Assembly (NCBI GenBank): GCA_029289325.1
Contig: JARFTV010000015.1
Coordinates: forward strand, 11,138 to 71,245
Length of the DNA stretch: 60,108 nucleotides
Direction: 5' to 3'
Origin: Alphaproteobacteria bacterium
GTDB lineage: Bacteria; Pseudomonadota; Alphaproteobacteria; Rhodobacterales; Rhodobacteraceae
The translations under genes and the position numbers were made by a program. Below the pieces are notes generated by a model. It searched no databases. It had not been told where the DNA came from and saw only the letters and a program-made list of their open reading frames with translations. Below, piece after piece: positions 18,591 through 26,340 of this stretch (within the stretch, counting starts at the first letter, position 1; each line of letters opens with the position of its first letter).

Positions 18591-19448
18591 ATGCGCTGTG
18601 CCGCCTTGACGGGAATCCTGCTTGCCTGCGCGGGCCTCGCCCATGCCGAAGCGACCGAGGTCTGGCGGTTGGGCGGCTTTAACGGGCCCGAGTCGGTGGG
18701 GCGCGACCCGGCGACGGGCAGGCTTTATGTCTCCAACTACGGCGCGGACCCGATGGCCCGGGACGGCGACGGGTTCATCTCGATCATCACGGCAGATGGC
18801 AGCATCGAGCGGCTGGACTGGGTGACCGGGCTGGACGGCCCGAAGGGCATCGACTTTGCCGGAGGCAAGCTCGTCATCGTCGACCTCGACCAGCTGGTCG
18901 AGATCGACACCGTGTCGGGAGAGATCACCGCCCGCCACAGGGTCGAGGGGGCGCAGCTGCTCAACGATGTGGCAGCGGGGCCGGATGGCCGGATCTATGT
19001 CTCCGACACGCTGGGCGCCGCTGTCCATGTGCTGGAAAACGGTGTGGTCAGCCTGCTTGTGCAGGACCCGCTTCTGAGCGGGGCCAATGGCCTTCTGGTC
19101 GAAGGTGACACGCTTCTGGTGGCGGAACTGGGGGATCTTTCCGGCGGGTTCGAGAACATCACGCCCGGCCCGGTGATGCGGGTCGATCTCGTGACCAAGG
19201 CGATCACCGCCTATGGGGCCGAGGGCCCGGTCGGAGTTCTGGACGGGGTCGAATCCGACGGCGAGGGCGGCCTTCTCCTGACGGATTTCATGGCGGGGAC
19301 GGTTCTGCAGCTGCAACCGGGCGGAACCGCTAGCCTGGTCGCCACTGTGGGGCAGGGTGCCGCAGACCTGGAGGTCGACCCGACCAACGGTCTGATCCTC
19401 GTTCCGGTTTCTCCCGCGAACGAGGTCGTGGCCCTCAGACGGAACTGA
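18591..19448 (+). CDS. Secreted SMP-30/gluconolactonase-like beta-propeller protein
   Basis: A 285-aa exported protein: signal peptide M-R-C-A-A-L-T-G-I-L-L-A-C-A-G-L-A-H-A, then repeated propeller blades (G-R-L-Y-V-S-N-Y-G, D-G-P-K-G-I-D-F, L-N-D-V-A-A-G-P-D-G-R-I-Y-V-S-D). The L-N-D-V and Y-V-S-D blocks are those that place metal ligands in SMP-30-type lactonases. A periplasmic lactonase would fit beside a periplasmic alcohol/aldose dehydrogenase, though a non-enzymatic propeller is equally possible. Strong RBS GGAGGG upstream of 18591. Confidence 0.82.
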   Translation: MRCAALTGILLACAGLAHAEATEVWRLGGFNGPESVGRDPATGRLYVSNYGADPMARDGDGFISIITADGSIERLDWVTGLDGPKGIDFAGGKLVIVDLDQLVEIDTVSGEITARHRVEGAQLLNDVAAGPDGRIYVSDTLGAAVHVLENGVVSLLVQDPLLSGANGLLVEGDTLLVAELGDLSGGFENITPGPVMRVDLVTKAITAYGAEGPVGVLDGVESDGEGGLLLTDFMAGTVLQLQPGGTASLVATVGQGAADLEVDPTNGLILVPVSPANEVVALRRN

Positions 19449-19497
19449 GGCTCCGGCCATTCCTCTGTCGCGGCGCTCACTCGGCGGACAGCGGCAT

Positions 19498-19519
19498 CCA
19501 TTGGTATTCCCAATAATGG
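19498..19519 (+). promoter_or_regulatory. Candidate LysR operator with nested dyad
   Basis: CCATTGG-TATTC-CCAAT-AATGG. The core ATTGGTATTCCCAAT (19500-19514) is a perfect 5-bp dyad containing T-N11-A, and outer arms CCATT/AATGG extend the symmetry. It lies about 70-90 bp before the LysR gene starts, suggesting autoregulation. Confidence 0.55.
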
Positions 19520-19603
19520 AAATTCGGGATAGCGATGTACTGCAATCTTCGCATGTCATGCCGTTCGGGTATGCTGACGGAAGAAATGCAGGGCAGCGCC
19601 ATC

Positions 19604-20605
19604 ATGGATTTCACCTTCCGCCAGCTGGAGATCTTTCGGGCCGTCGTGGTTTCGGGGTCGATCACCAAGGCGAGCCACCGGATCGGTCTTTCGCAGCCTT
19701 CGATCAGCCAGCAACTGGCCAAGCTGGAAGAAAGCCTTGGCGTGCAGCTGATCAACCGCAATCGGGCGAGCTCGGTCTCACTGACCCCGGCGGGCGATTA
19801 CTGGTATCGCGCCGCGCAAGAGCTAACCGAGCGGGTCCAGGCGATCGTGCAGGAGCATGACCAGAGCTTTCGGACGTCCAATCTGGTGCTGAAGCTAGGG
19901 ATCACCCCCGCGCTGCGTGGCAAGTTCCTGACCGCCGTCGCCCGGATCGCCCAGGAGGAGGCCAGTTTCCACCGTTTCGAACTGACCTATGACCTGAACT
20001 CCAGCCTCCTGGTCGAGCAGCTGCGCATGCACCGGATCAATTTCGGGGTCTTCGCGCTGGAGGCGCTGGCGGAGGACTCCAGTTCGTTCGTGGTGGCCGA
20101 TCTCTTCCTTGACACGATCATCTGGGCGGTGCCGGCCGCCGTCCCGGACGAGGAGCTGCGCAAGGCGCTGGACCCGGACCGCCGGGACGAGCCCCTGCAT
20201 CCGCTGCTGCGCCATTTTGTCGACATCGATCCACTGGTGCCCACGCGCACGGCGTCCAGCGAATGGTACCGTCTGCACATGCCGCAGGCTGCGCCATCCT
20301 TCCGGGCTCCGACCTTTGCCGCGTCGATCGAATTCGTGGCCGATGGTCTTGCAACCTGCCATATCGCCCGCTCGCTGGTGCCGAACCTCAGCCGGAACGT
20401 GCTGGACAATGTAAAACTCTTCAAGGTGGAAGGGTTTGAGCGCCATATCGTCCTGGCAATGCGAAAGCATTTCCTGTCGCATCCGACCTATGCCCGGATC
20501 TTCAACCGGATTGTCGATTATTGTCGCGAGGATTACGGGCCCGCGATGCAGGCACAGGTAATCCGGCCCTTGTCGGATCTGCAATCCAGATTGCGCGTCG
20601 CTTGA
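19604..20605 (+). CDS. LysR-family transcriptional regulator
   Basis: N-terminal winged helix-turn-helix (F-T-F-R-Q-L-E-I-F-R-A-V-V, S-Q-P-S-I-S-Q-Q-L-A-K-L-E) with a C-terminal effector-binding region of about 240 residues. The start is uncertain: ATG 19604 gives M-D-F-T-F-R and 333 aa, the usual LysR beginning; ATG 19586 behind GGAAG adds six residues. It sits at the left edge of the PQQ-alcohol-oxidation genes with a LysR-like operator in front, so it is the best candidate for their activator. A hairpin terminator follows. Confidence 0.88.
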   Translation: MDFTFRQLEIFRAVVVSGSITKASHRIGLSQPSISQQLAKLEESLGVQLINRNRASSVSLTPAGDYWYRAAQELTERVQAIVQEHDQSFRTSNLVLKLGITPALRGKFLTAVARIAQEEASFHRFELTYDLNSSLLVEQLRMHRINFGVFALEALAEDSSSFVVADLFLDTIIWAVPAAVPDEELRKALDPDRRDEPLHPLLRHFVDIDPLVPTRTASSEWYRLHMPQAAPSFRAPTFAASIEFVADGLATCHIARSLVPNLSRNVLDNVKLFKVEGFERHIVLAMRKHFLSHPTYARIFNRIVDYCREDYGPAMQAQVIRPLSDLQSRLRVA

Positions 20606-20626
20606 GTCAGAGTTTGGGGCGGAGGC

Positions 20627-20655
20627 TTTGAAACGGGACCGTCCCCGGTTTCAAA
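20627..20655 (+). terminator. Hairpin terminator after the LysR gene
   Basis: TTTGAAAC and GTTTCAAA arms with an inner GGG/CCC pairing, 22 bp after the LysR stop. No long T tract follows. Confidence 0.6.
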
Positions 20656-21019
20656 CTTCGGGGCCCTTGGATGCCATTACCCTGATCGCGGGATCGCCAC
20701 TTACCGTGCGGTACCTTGGGCGCAGGGCTTCCTCCGTCCAGCCATTCGATTTTCCAATATTCCAGATTTGTTTCCGCATGGTCCACCTGCCGCGGCCACA
20801 ACGGAGGCATGATCTGATGGAAATAGCCGTGAAGAAACAGCATCTTCCGTCACGTTCATTTACGGGAAGCGGGCGGCTATTCTGATATGAATCAGTGGGT
20901 TAGGGAAGGCACCGCGCACCGACCGCCTGCGCCGATCCATCCGCCTGGCCGACTGCGCGTGTCCACCGGGCGCTGGATTTGCCTGACCCTTGACCCTTGC
21001 TTGCCGGCCCGGGGTTGGC
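20656..21019. other. Intergenic stretch without a convincing gene
   Basis: About 360 bp between the LysR terminator and a sigma70-like promoter. Short readings on both strands lack ribosome sites and family resemblance. Apart from the candidate operator at 20744-20758 nothing was recognised. Confidence 0.6.
20744..20758 (-). promoter_or_regulatory. Candidate operator, ATTGG-N5-CGAAT
   Basis: Minus strand reads ATTGGAAAATCGAAT. One of the best matches to the shared 15-mer. It lies about 265 bp before the promoter-like sequence at 21020, farther than the other sites and in opposite orientation to the downstream gene. Confidence 0.45.
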
Positions 21020-21049
21020 TTGACCGCGCAAAAATCACGTTGTTACTAT
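21020..21049 (+). promoter_or_regulatory. Sigma70-like promoter upstream of the 4-TM protein
   Basis: TTGACC (21020-21025) and TACTAT (21044-21049) with an 18-bp spacer, giving a 5' leader of roughly 80 nt before ATG 21136. This is the best -35/-10 pair seen in the island. Confidence 0.55.
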
Positions 21050-21135
21050 CTATCTGCCGAGAGGCGCTCGGTAATGCCAATAAAAACATGAAGATAGCGG
21101 AAGGCCGCCTTTGGCGGGCCTGCATGGAGGGAGTC

Positions 21136-21735
21136 ATGGCCGAAAGTGTTGCAGTGCAAAGGAGTCGCGGAAATACCGGGGTCTGGATCTTCCGTATCCT
21201 CGTGATCGCGGGTGCCGCATTCATGCTTTATTCCTGGTTCGCGCCGTGGTGGACCGCGAAAGTCAGCGTCATTCCGGGCAAGGACCACCTTGTCCTGCGG
21301 CCATGGGGGGTCGAGGCGGTTGCCCAGGTCCGGGCCAATACCGACAAATCGCTTTATTCCATGCCGTGGTTCTTCGGTCCCTTCATGTGGACCTATCTCA
21401 CCCTGTGCATGTTGGCACTCGCTGCCAGCCTTTTCGTGGAAAGGAAGATATCGCTCGGACGGTTCAAGATTTCCCTTGCGACGCTGATGATCGGGATTGT
21501 CGGCTTTTCCTATATGGCCGCCGTCGGAATTGCCTATGGCGTCGGCGAATTGAAAGCCGGATGGGCCGACACCAACTTCATCGGGAAATCCACGATCAGG
21601 AACGCGATGACAGGCACCAGGATCAACATGGTCTCGGAATTGCTGATCGGTTACTGGCTGGCCCTTGCCGCGGGGGGAGTGCTGTTCTTCCTTGCCCTGA
21701 TCCGCTGGATTTTCGTCCGTGGGCCAAAGGCATAG
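21136..21735 (+). CDS. Four-helix membrane protein of unknown function
   Basis: A 199-aa inner-membrane protein with predicted helices near residues 16-34, 80-100, 112-134 and 166-190. A periplasmic loop between helices 1 and 2 holds a W-F-A-P-W-W motif and G-K-D-H. Start 21136 follows GGAGGGAG; the frame is open far upstream, but that part looks non-coding. It directly precedes the quinoprotein dehydrogenase gene and is separated from it by a strong hairpin, so it may be expressed alone at higher level. No family recognised. Confidence 0.8.
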   Translation: MAESVAVQRSRGNTGVWIFRILVIAGAAFMLYSWFAPWWTAKVSVIPGKDHLVLRPWGVEAVAQVRANTDKSLYSMPWFFGPFMWTYLTLCMLALAASLFVERKISLGRFKISLATLMIGIVGFSYMAAVGIAYGVGELKAGWADTNFIGKSTIRNAMTGTRINMVSELLIGYWLALAAGGVLFFLALIRWIFVRGPKA

Positions 21736-21760
21736 CACGATCTGAAAAGGGAAATGATTG

Positions 21761-21789
21761 GCGCGGTCCGGGGGATGCCCGGGCCGCGC
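21761..21789 (+). terminator. Strong hairpin between the 4-TM gene and the dehydrogenase gene
   Basis: GCGCGGTCCGGG and CCCGGGCCGCGC pair over 12 bp (one G-U) around a 5-nt loop, followed by TTTGCCTT. It is likely a terminator or a partial read-through attenuator. Confidence 0.75.
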
Positions 21790-21855
21790 TTTGCCTTGCC
21801 GTCGGCTGACGGGCCATTGCGCATAGTGCGCCGTCGCGGTGGGTCAATGATGTGT

Positions 21856-21870
21856 ATAGGAAAATCCAAA
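21856..21870 (+). promoter_or_regulatory. Candidate operator, ATAGG-N5-CCAAA
   Basis: ATAGGAAAATCCAAA, 65 bp before the dehydrogenase start. It shares G-G-A-A-A-A-T-C with the site at 20744-20758. Confidence 0.45.
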
Positions 21871-21895
21871 TCCCGAAGGTGCAAACATGCCCGCG

Positions 21896-21916
21896 AACGG
21901 ATGCGCCCCATCCGTT
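21896..21916 (+). promoter_or_regulatory. Leader hairpin just before the dehydrogenase RBS
   Basis: AACGGATG / CATCCGTT, a perfect 8-bp stem with loop CGCCC, ending 6 nt before the GGGAGG ribosome site. It could stabilise the transcript or modulate initiation. Confidence 0.5.
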
Positions 21917-21935
21917 TCCTTTGGGAGGGACACTG

Positions 21936-23684
21936 ATGAAAATGACGAGACTCCTCGCCGGATCCTGCGCCATGTCGCTGGCGATGGCCGGTACCGCCAC
22001 CATGGCGGAAGTGACGCCGGACCGGCTTTTGGCCGCCGGTTCCGAAGCCGAGGCCGGCAACTGGCTCATGGTCCACAAGACCTATGATTCCAATCGCTTT
22101 TCGCCGCTGAACCAGATCAATGCCGGCAATGTGGCCGGTCTCAAACTCGCCTTCGCCGTGCCGCTTGGCGGGCTGGAGCCGTCGGGCTTTGGCCTTGGCT
22201 ACATGGAAGGCACGCCGCTGGTCGACAACGGCTTCATGTATGTCAGCGATCCTTGGGGCACGCCGTACAAGGTCGACGTCTCCTCGGGCAAGCAGGGCAA
22301 GATGCTCTGGGTCTGCGATACCGGGATCGACAAGGACCCGAGCCGCGGCATCCTGCTGGCGCATCGCGGCCTGGCGCTGGCGGGCAACAACGTGATCACC
22401 GCGCTGAACGATGGCCGGGTCGTGGCCTGTGACAGCGAGACCGGGGATATCGTCTGGGAGCAGCAGGTCGGCACCGAGCCGGGCGAAGGCTTCACCGGCG
22501 CGCCGCTGGTCGTGGGGGACAAGGTTCTGGTTGGCCAGTCCTATGGCGACTGGGCGACGCGCGGCTGGCTTGCCGCGCTGAACGTCGAGACGGGTGAGGA
22601 GGTCTGGCGCTTCTACACGGTGCCGGAGCCGGGCCAGCCGGGTTCGGAAACCTGGAAATGTGACGAGGCCGGCAATCCCGACTGCTGGAAGACCGGCGGC
22701 GGCGCGCTTTGGGTAACGGGCGCCTATGACCCGGACTCGAACACCACGATCTGGGGCACGGGGAACCCGGTCCCGATGTTCGACCCCGAGTTCCGACCGG
22801 GCGACAATCTCTACACCAATTCGTCCATCGCGCTGGACATGGATACTGGCGAGCTGAAGTGGCACTTCCAGTACACGCCCGGCGACTACATGGACTATGA
22901 TGAGGTCGGCGTTCAGCTCCTGATGGATGCCAAGATCAATGGCGAAGACCGCAAGGTCCTGTCGCACTTTGGACGGAACGGGCTGTTCTACACCCTGGAC
23001 CGGACCAATGGCGCCTATATCCAGTCGGCGCAGTATGTCAGCGAGCTGAACTGGACCAAGGGGCTTGATCCCAAGACCGGCATGCCGCTGGAGTATGACC
23101 CCTCGAAATCGCTGCAGACCTATGCCCTGGGCGTGATCAACCGCGACGGTGCCACGGCGACCAGCTGCCCGGACATTCGCGGTGGGGTGAACTTCTATCC
23201 GACGGCCTACAACCCCGCCACCGGCGTGGCCTATGGCGCCGGCATGGAGGGTTGCTCGGAGATCGCCACCAAGGAAGTCGCGGTCGAGGACGTCGTCCCC
23301 GGTTCGATCTTCCTCGGCGGGACCTACTCCAACTCGGACGCGATGACCGGCTCGATCACGGCGATCGACGTGACGACCGGCACGCAGGTGTCGAAGGCGG
23401 AAACCCCCTATCCGAACAACAGCGGCGTTCTGGTGACGCCGGACCTGATCTGGACGGGGGCGCTGGACGGCACGCTGGGCGCCTATGACGCCAAGTCGCT
23501 GGACCAGCTTTGGTCGATCAACGTCGGCACCGGCTTCCGTGCCCCGCCGATGACCTATTCGGTCGATGGCAAGCAGTATATCGCCATCGCCGGGGGCAAC
23601 GTCGGGCCAAGCAACGCCATGGGTCATGCGGAGCTGGAGATGATCCAGCCGGCCAACATGATCTGGGTCTTCGCGGTCGAGTGA
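21936..23684 (+). CDS. PQQ-dependent alcohol dehydrogenase, periplasmic quinoprotein
   Basis: Quinoprotein of the methanol/ethanol dehydrogenase superfamily, oxidising alcohols in the periplasm with PQQ and passing electrons to cytochrome c. It has 582 aa with a signal peptide (cleavage near A24-E25) and repeated tryptophan-docking propeller blades, and no fused haem domain. By alignment to MxaF/XoxF the metal/PQQ residues are Asp205 (usually Glu), Asn277 in G-T-G-N-P, catalytic Asp320, and Asp322 two residues on. That D-Y-D pattern is the mark of lanthanide-type enzymes. The usual vicinal Cys-Cys that contacts PQQ is absent; the position reads Gly138-Ile139. RBS GGGAGG. The substrate is not certain; polyols or larger alcohols are possible. 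Confidence 0.9.
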   Translation: MKMTRLLAGSCAMSLAMAGTATMAEVTPDRLLAAGSEAEAGNWLMVHKTYDSNRFSPLNQINAGNVAGLKLAFAVPLGGLEPSGFGLGYMEGTPLVDNGFMYVSDPWGTPYKVDVSSGKQGKMLWVCDTGIDKDPSRGILLAHRGLALAGNNVITALNDGRVVACDSETGDIVWEQQVGTEPGEGFTGAPLVVGDKVLVGQSYGDWATRGWLAALNVETGEEVWRFYTVPEPGQPGSETWKCDEAGNPDCWKTGGGALWVTGAYDPDSNTTIWGTGNPVPMFDPEFRPGDNLYTNSSIALDMDTGELKWHFQYTPGDYMDYDEVGVQLLMDAKINGEDRKVLSHFGRNGLFYTLDRTNGAYIQSAQYVSELNWTKGLDPKTGMPLEYDPSKSLQTYALGVINRDGATATSCPDIRGGVNFYPTAYNPATGVAYGAGMEGCSEIATKEVAVEDVVPGSIFLGGTYSNSDAMTGSITAIDVTTGTQVSKAETPYPNNSGVLVTPDLIWTGALDGTLGAYDAKSLDQLWSINVGTGFRAPPMTYSVDGKQYIAIAGGNVGPSNAMGHAELEMIQPANMIWVFAVE

Positions 23685-23699
23685 TCGTCGCATCACCCT

Positions 23700-23725
23700 T
23701 GCCGGGCAGCTTCGGTTGCCCGGCA
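23700..23725 (+). terminator. Hairpin terminator after the dehydrogenase gene
   Basis: TGCCGGGCA / TGCCCGGCA, a perfect 9-bp stem with loop GCTTCGGT, then TTTCCAGCTTTT. It could reduce read-through into the cytochrome gene. Confidence 0.7.
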
Positions 23726-23764
23726 TTTCCAGCTTTTGGCACGAGCCGAACCAGAGGACCCGAC

Positions 23765-24274
23765 ATGCCAATGACCCGCGCCCCGGCCGTGTCGCTTGCG
23801 CTGTCGCTTCTGGCCGCACCCATGGCTCCTGCTCAGGAGACAGGCGCGGCGCCGGGTGATCCTGAACGGGGGAAGATCGTCTATCGGACCTTGGGGAACT
23901 GCGTGAGCTGCCATGGCTGGGCCGCCGACGGAAAGGCGGGTGTCGATCTGCGCGCTCCCACCGGACCCGATCTGCGGGAAACCGCACTGGACGAGGCGTC
24001 ACTGACCGAGGTGATCCGATGCGGACGTCCGGGCACCGCGATGCCCTATCACGACCGGGCCGCGTATCGTGACGACCGCTGCTACGGGCTGGTGATGGCC
24101 GATTTCGACGATGCGGGAAAGCCCGTGCGCGGCAAGACCTTCGGCGAGGCTGATCTCGCCAGTCTCGTCGCCTACCTGCAGGCCCGCGTGATCGGCCAAG
24201 GCAAGCCGACGCGTGAGGACTGTGCAGAATTCTTCGACAACCCGGCCGCCAAGGCCTGCAGTAACCTGAAGTGA
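23765..24274 (+). CDS. Periplasmic c-type cytochrome, electron acceptor candidate
   Basis: A 169-aa exported protein (signal peptide through about A-P-A-Q) with one haem-binding motif C-V-S-C-H (Cys46, Cys49, His50) and a probable axial Met93 in G-T-A-M-P-Y. Extra cysteines (R-C-G, R-C-Y-G, E-D-C, K-A-C) may form disulfides. Position directly after the quinoprotein gene makes it the likely electron acceptor, analogous to cytochrome cL/c550, but it belongs to neither by obvious motif. Start ATG 23765; a second ATG lies two codons later. Confidence 0.88.
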   Translation: MPMTRAPAVSLALSLLAAPMAPAQETGAAPGDPERGKIVYRTLGNCVSCHGWAADGKAGVDLRAPTGPDLRETALDEASLTEVIRCGRPGTAMPYHDRAAYRDDRCYGLVMADFDDAGKPVRGKTFGEADLASLVAYLQARVIGQGKPTREDCAEFFDNPAAKACSNLK

Positions 24275-24277
24275 GCC

Positions 24278-25009
24278 GTGCGCAGCAAAACCTTTCCTGC
24301 CCTCATCTGCCTGAGCCTTGCGGGGCACTCCGCGCTGGGCCAGGTGCAGATCGAACCGGTGTTTTCCATCTGGGATGTCCAGCTTGGCCAGCCTGTCGCG
24401 CAGATATCGGATGGCGTTGTCGGTGAGATTGCCTGTGGCACCAACGGTGGCCCGCCGGGACAGATGCTCGCCTCCTTCGCGGACTTCGAGACCTGTCCGC
24501 CCGAACCCTCTGGCCTTCGCGAGGTCACGTTCAACTATGACGACGAACAGGACTATATCGCGATGGCGCTTGAGGTCGGCTACAAGTTCCTGCAGGGCGG
24601 CACCTCGGTCTTCGCGCATCCGGTGATCGTGTCGGTGCTGATCGATGAAGCGGGCATCGTCCGGGGGCGCCGCATCGTGACGGACGACCGGATCGCGATC
24701 AACGACCGCCGCACCGCCGTCACCCTCATCCGCAATTTCAAGGCGCGTTACGGTAGCTGGTCGCTTGATTGCGCGGATATCGCCATGAAGGAAGGCGAGC
24801 AGCCGGTCGGCAACCAGTTCATCCACGAAATCTGCATCGGGCAGTCACCGGACGGGGGCACCCGCATCGCCATCGAGGCCAGCTACCTGCGCAAGAAGGG
24901 CCAGCGCGCGCTGAACCTGGAAACGCAGGCGGTCAACAAGGGCTATTTCGAAAGCAAGACCCGATATGACGAGGTGCTGGTTCCCTATGATCCGGTGGTC
25001 GGGCCATGA
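24278..25009 (+). CDS. Exported protein of unknown function in the PQQ cluster
   Basis: A 243-aa protein from a GTG start three bases after the cytochrome stop, with a signal peptide (M-R-S-K-T-F-P-A-L-I-C-L-S-L-A-G-H-S-A-L-G-Q). The mature part is mixed alpha/beta with a central E-V-G-Y-K-F segment and four cysteines. Tight linkage to the cytochrome gene suggests a periplasmic partner or assembly factor of the dehydrogenase-cytochrome pair. Family not recognised. Confidence 0.75.
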   Translation: MRSKTFPALICLSLAGHSALGQVQIEPVFSIWDVQLGQPVAQISDGVVGEIACGTNGGPPGQMLASFADFETCPPEPSGLREVTFNYDDEQDYIAMALEVGYKFLQGGTSVFAHPVIVSVLIDEAGIVRGRRIVTDDRIAINDRRTAVTLIRNFKARYGSWSLDCADIAMKEGEQPVGNQFIHEICIGQSPDGGTRIAIEASYLRKKGQRALNLETQAVNKGYFESKTRYDEVLVPYDPVVGP

Positions 25010-25011
25010 GG

Positions 25012-25761
25012 TCACTCTTGCAGCCGGCCGTCCGCCATGAAGTTGCCGGTCATGCTGGCCTTGTCGAATTCGACGCCCGCAACTGCTGCGGTGGTGAAGC
25101 GATTGCCGGTCAGGGTGGCGCCGGCGACCTTGGCGCGGCGCAGATCGGCTTTGTAGAAGTCGGTGAACAGTATCCTCGAGCCGACAAAGCTCGCGCTGCC
25201 GGCCTTGGCCTTGACGAGGCCGGCATGGCTGATCGTGGCCCCGTCGAACAGGCTGCGGCCAAGATGCGCCCCGGCCAGATTGGTCTGCCGGATCGAGGCA
25301 TTGCTGAAATCGGCGCTGTTGGCGACCGCATCCCGCATCACCGCCCGATCCAGCACAGCGCCCGGCAACCTGGCCGAGGTGAGCCGCGCGGTCTGCAGCC
25401 GCGCCTCGCTCAGATCGGCGGCCGCAAGGTCCGCACCGGACATCTGCGCGCCGTAGAACAGCCCGCGCGAGAAATCGCCGCCCGCCATCTGGGCCTGGGT
25501 CAGGTCGGCGAGATTGAAATTGGCGTCCACCGCCGTCACCCCGGTCAGGACCGCTCCCTTCAGCCGTGCGCGGTGGAAGGTGGCCTTGGTGAGATTCGCC
25601 CCCGTCAGATCCACCCCGCTCAGATCGGCCTTCTTGAAGTTCGCGCCTTGCAGGTCGCAGCCGCGACATTCCCGGATCGTTCCGGCGATCAGATCGGCCA
25701 CCTGATCCGCAAGGACGGGGCCCGTCATCAGGGCCAGGGCCGCGGCCAGCACGATGCGCAT
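25012..25761 (-). CDS. Exported pentapeptide-repeat protein
   Basis: A 249-aa protein: signal peptide M-R-I-V-L-A-A-A-L-A-L-M-T-G-P-V-L-A, a short C-R-G-C motif, then about 200 residues of pentapeptide repeats of A(D/N)Lxx type (G-A-N-F-K-K-A-D-L-S-G-V-D-L-T-G-A-N-L) forming a right-handed quadrilateral beta-helix. The C-R-G-C pair at the cap is seen in other exported members and could be a disulfide. Role unknown. Converges on the preceding gene with 2 bp between stops and diverges from the nuclease-like gene. Confidence 0.88.
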   Translation of the reverse strand: MRIVLAAALALMTGPVLADQVADLIAGTIRECRGCDLQGANFKKADLSGVDLTGANLTKATFHRARLKGAVLTGVTAVDANFNLADLTQAQMAGGDFSRGLFYGAQMSGADLAAADLSEARLQTARLTSARLPGAVLDRAVMRDAVANSADFSNASIRQTNLAGAHLGRSLFDGATISHAGLVKAKAGSASFVGSRILFTDFYKADLRRAKVAGATLTGNRFTTAAVAGVEFDKASMTGNFMADGRLQE

Positions 25762-25795
25762 TCCTGCTTTCTCCCGGTTGCGAAAGAGTCTCTTG

Positions 25796-26335
25796 ATGTC
25801 CAATGATACAGGCCGTGCCCCCCGGTTGCGCAAATTCTGGTCATTGGCGTTTTCAATGGCCGCCGTTCTGGCCGCCGAGGCGCAGGCTCAGGACGCAGCG
25901 ACCGAGATCCGCGGCATTGCCGAAGTGCTTGACGCCGACATCCTGACCTTTGGCCAGAAGCGCGTGCTGCTCTGGGGTGTCGACGCGCCGGACAAGAACC
26001 AGAGCTGCCGGTTGAACGGGGAGCCGTGGAACTGCCACGACGTCGCCTTCCGCAAGCTGCAACTCCTTGCCGGCAGGGGCGAGGTCCTCTGCAGGTTCCA
26101 GGGCGACCCAGACCCCTTCGGTCGCCGCTTTGCCATCTGCGAAAGCGGCGGCGCCGACCTGAATGCCGAAATGGTCCGGTCTGGCCTGGCCCTCGCCTTT
26201 GAAGAGGAGTCCGACACCTACGTCGGCCAGATGGCCGAGGCGATCGGCGCCGGGGTCGGGCTCTGGCAACCCGGCGTGGAGTTTGAAGAGCCCTGGGTGT
26301 TCCGCCGCCGCGACAACCCGGCGGGCTACAGATAG
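25796..26335 (+). CDS. Exported thermonuclease-like (SNase fold) protein
   Basis: A 179-aa protein with a signal sequence (through A-E-A-Q-A-Q) and an SNase-like domain: K-R-V-L-L-W-G-V-D-A-P-D, then conserved cysteines (Q-S-C, W-N-C), D-P-F-G-R-R-F-A-I-C and L-N-A-E-M-V-R-S-G. Arginines matching Arg35 and Arg87 of staphylococcal nuclease are present, while the Glu43 position appears to be Asp. Similar small SNase proteins are common in alphaproteobacteria and their substrates are mostly unknown. Only 34 bp separates it from the divergent pentapeptide gene, unless the start is 25754. Confidence 0.82.
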   Translation: MSNDTGRAPRLRKFWSLAFSMAAVLAAEAQAQDAATEIRGIAEVLDADILTFGQKRVLLWGVDAPDKNQSCRLNGEPWNCHDVAFRKLQLLAGRGEVLCRFQGDPDPFGRRFAICESGGADLNAEMVRSGLALAFEEESDTYVGQMAEAIGAGVGLWQPGVEFEEPWVFRRRDNPAGYR

Positions 26336-26340
26336 GACAG

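Noticed and set aside
20607-20843. 78-codon minus-strand frame after the LysR gene
   Set aside because: No ribosome site, no resemblance, and it covers the LysR terminator hairpin.
21651-24002. 783-codon minus-strand open frame opposite the quinoprotein gene
   Set aside because: Antisense shadow; the plus strand has a signal peptide, RBS and family motifs.
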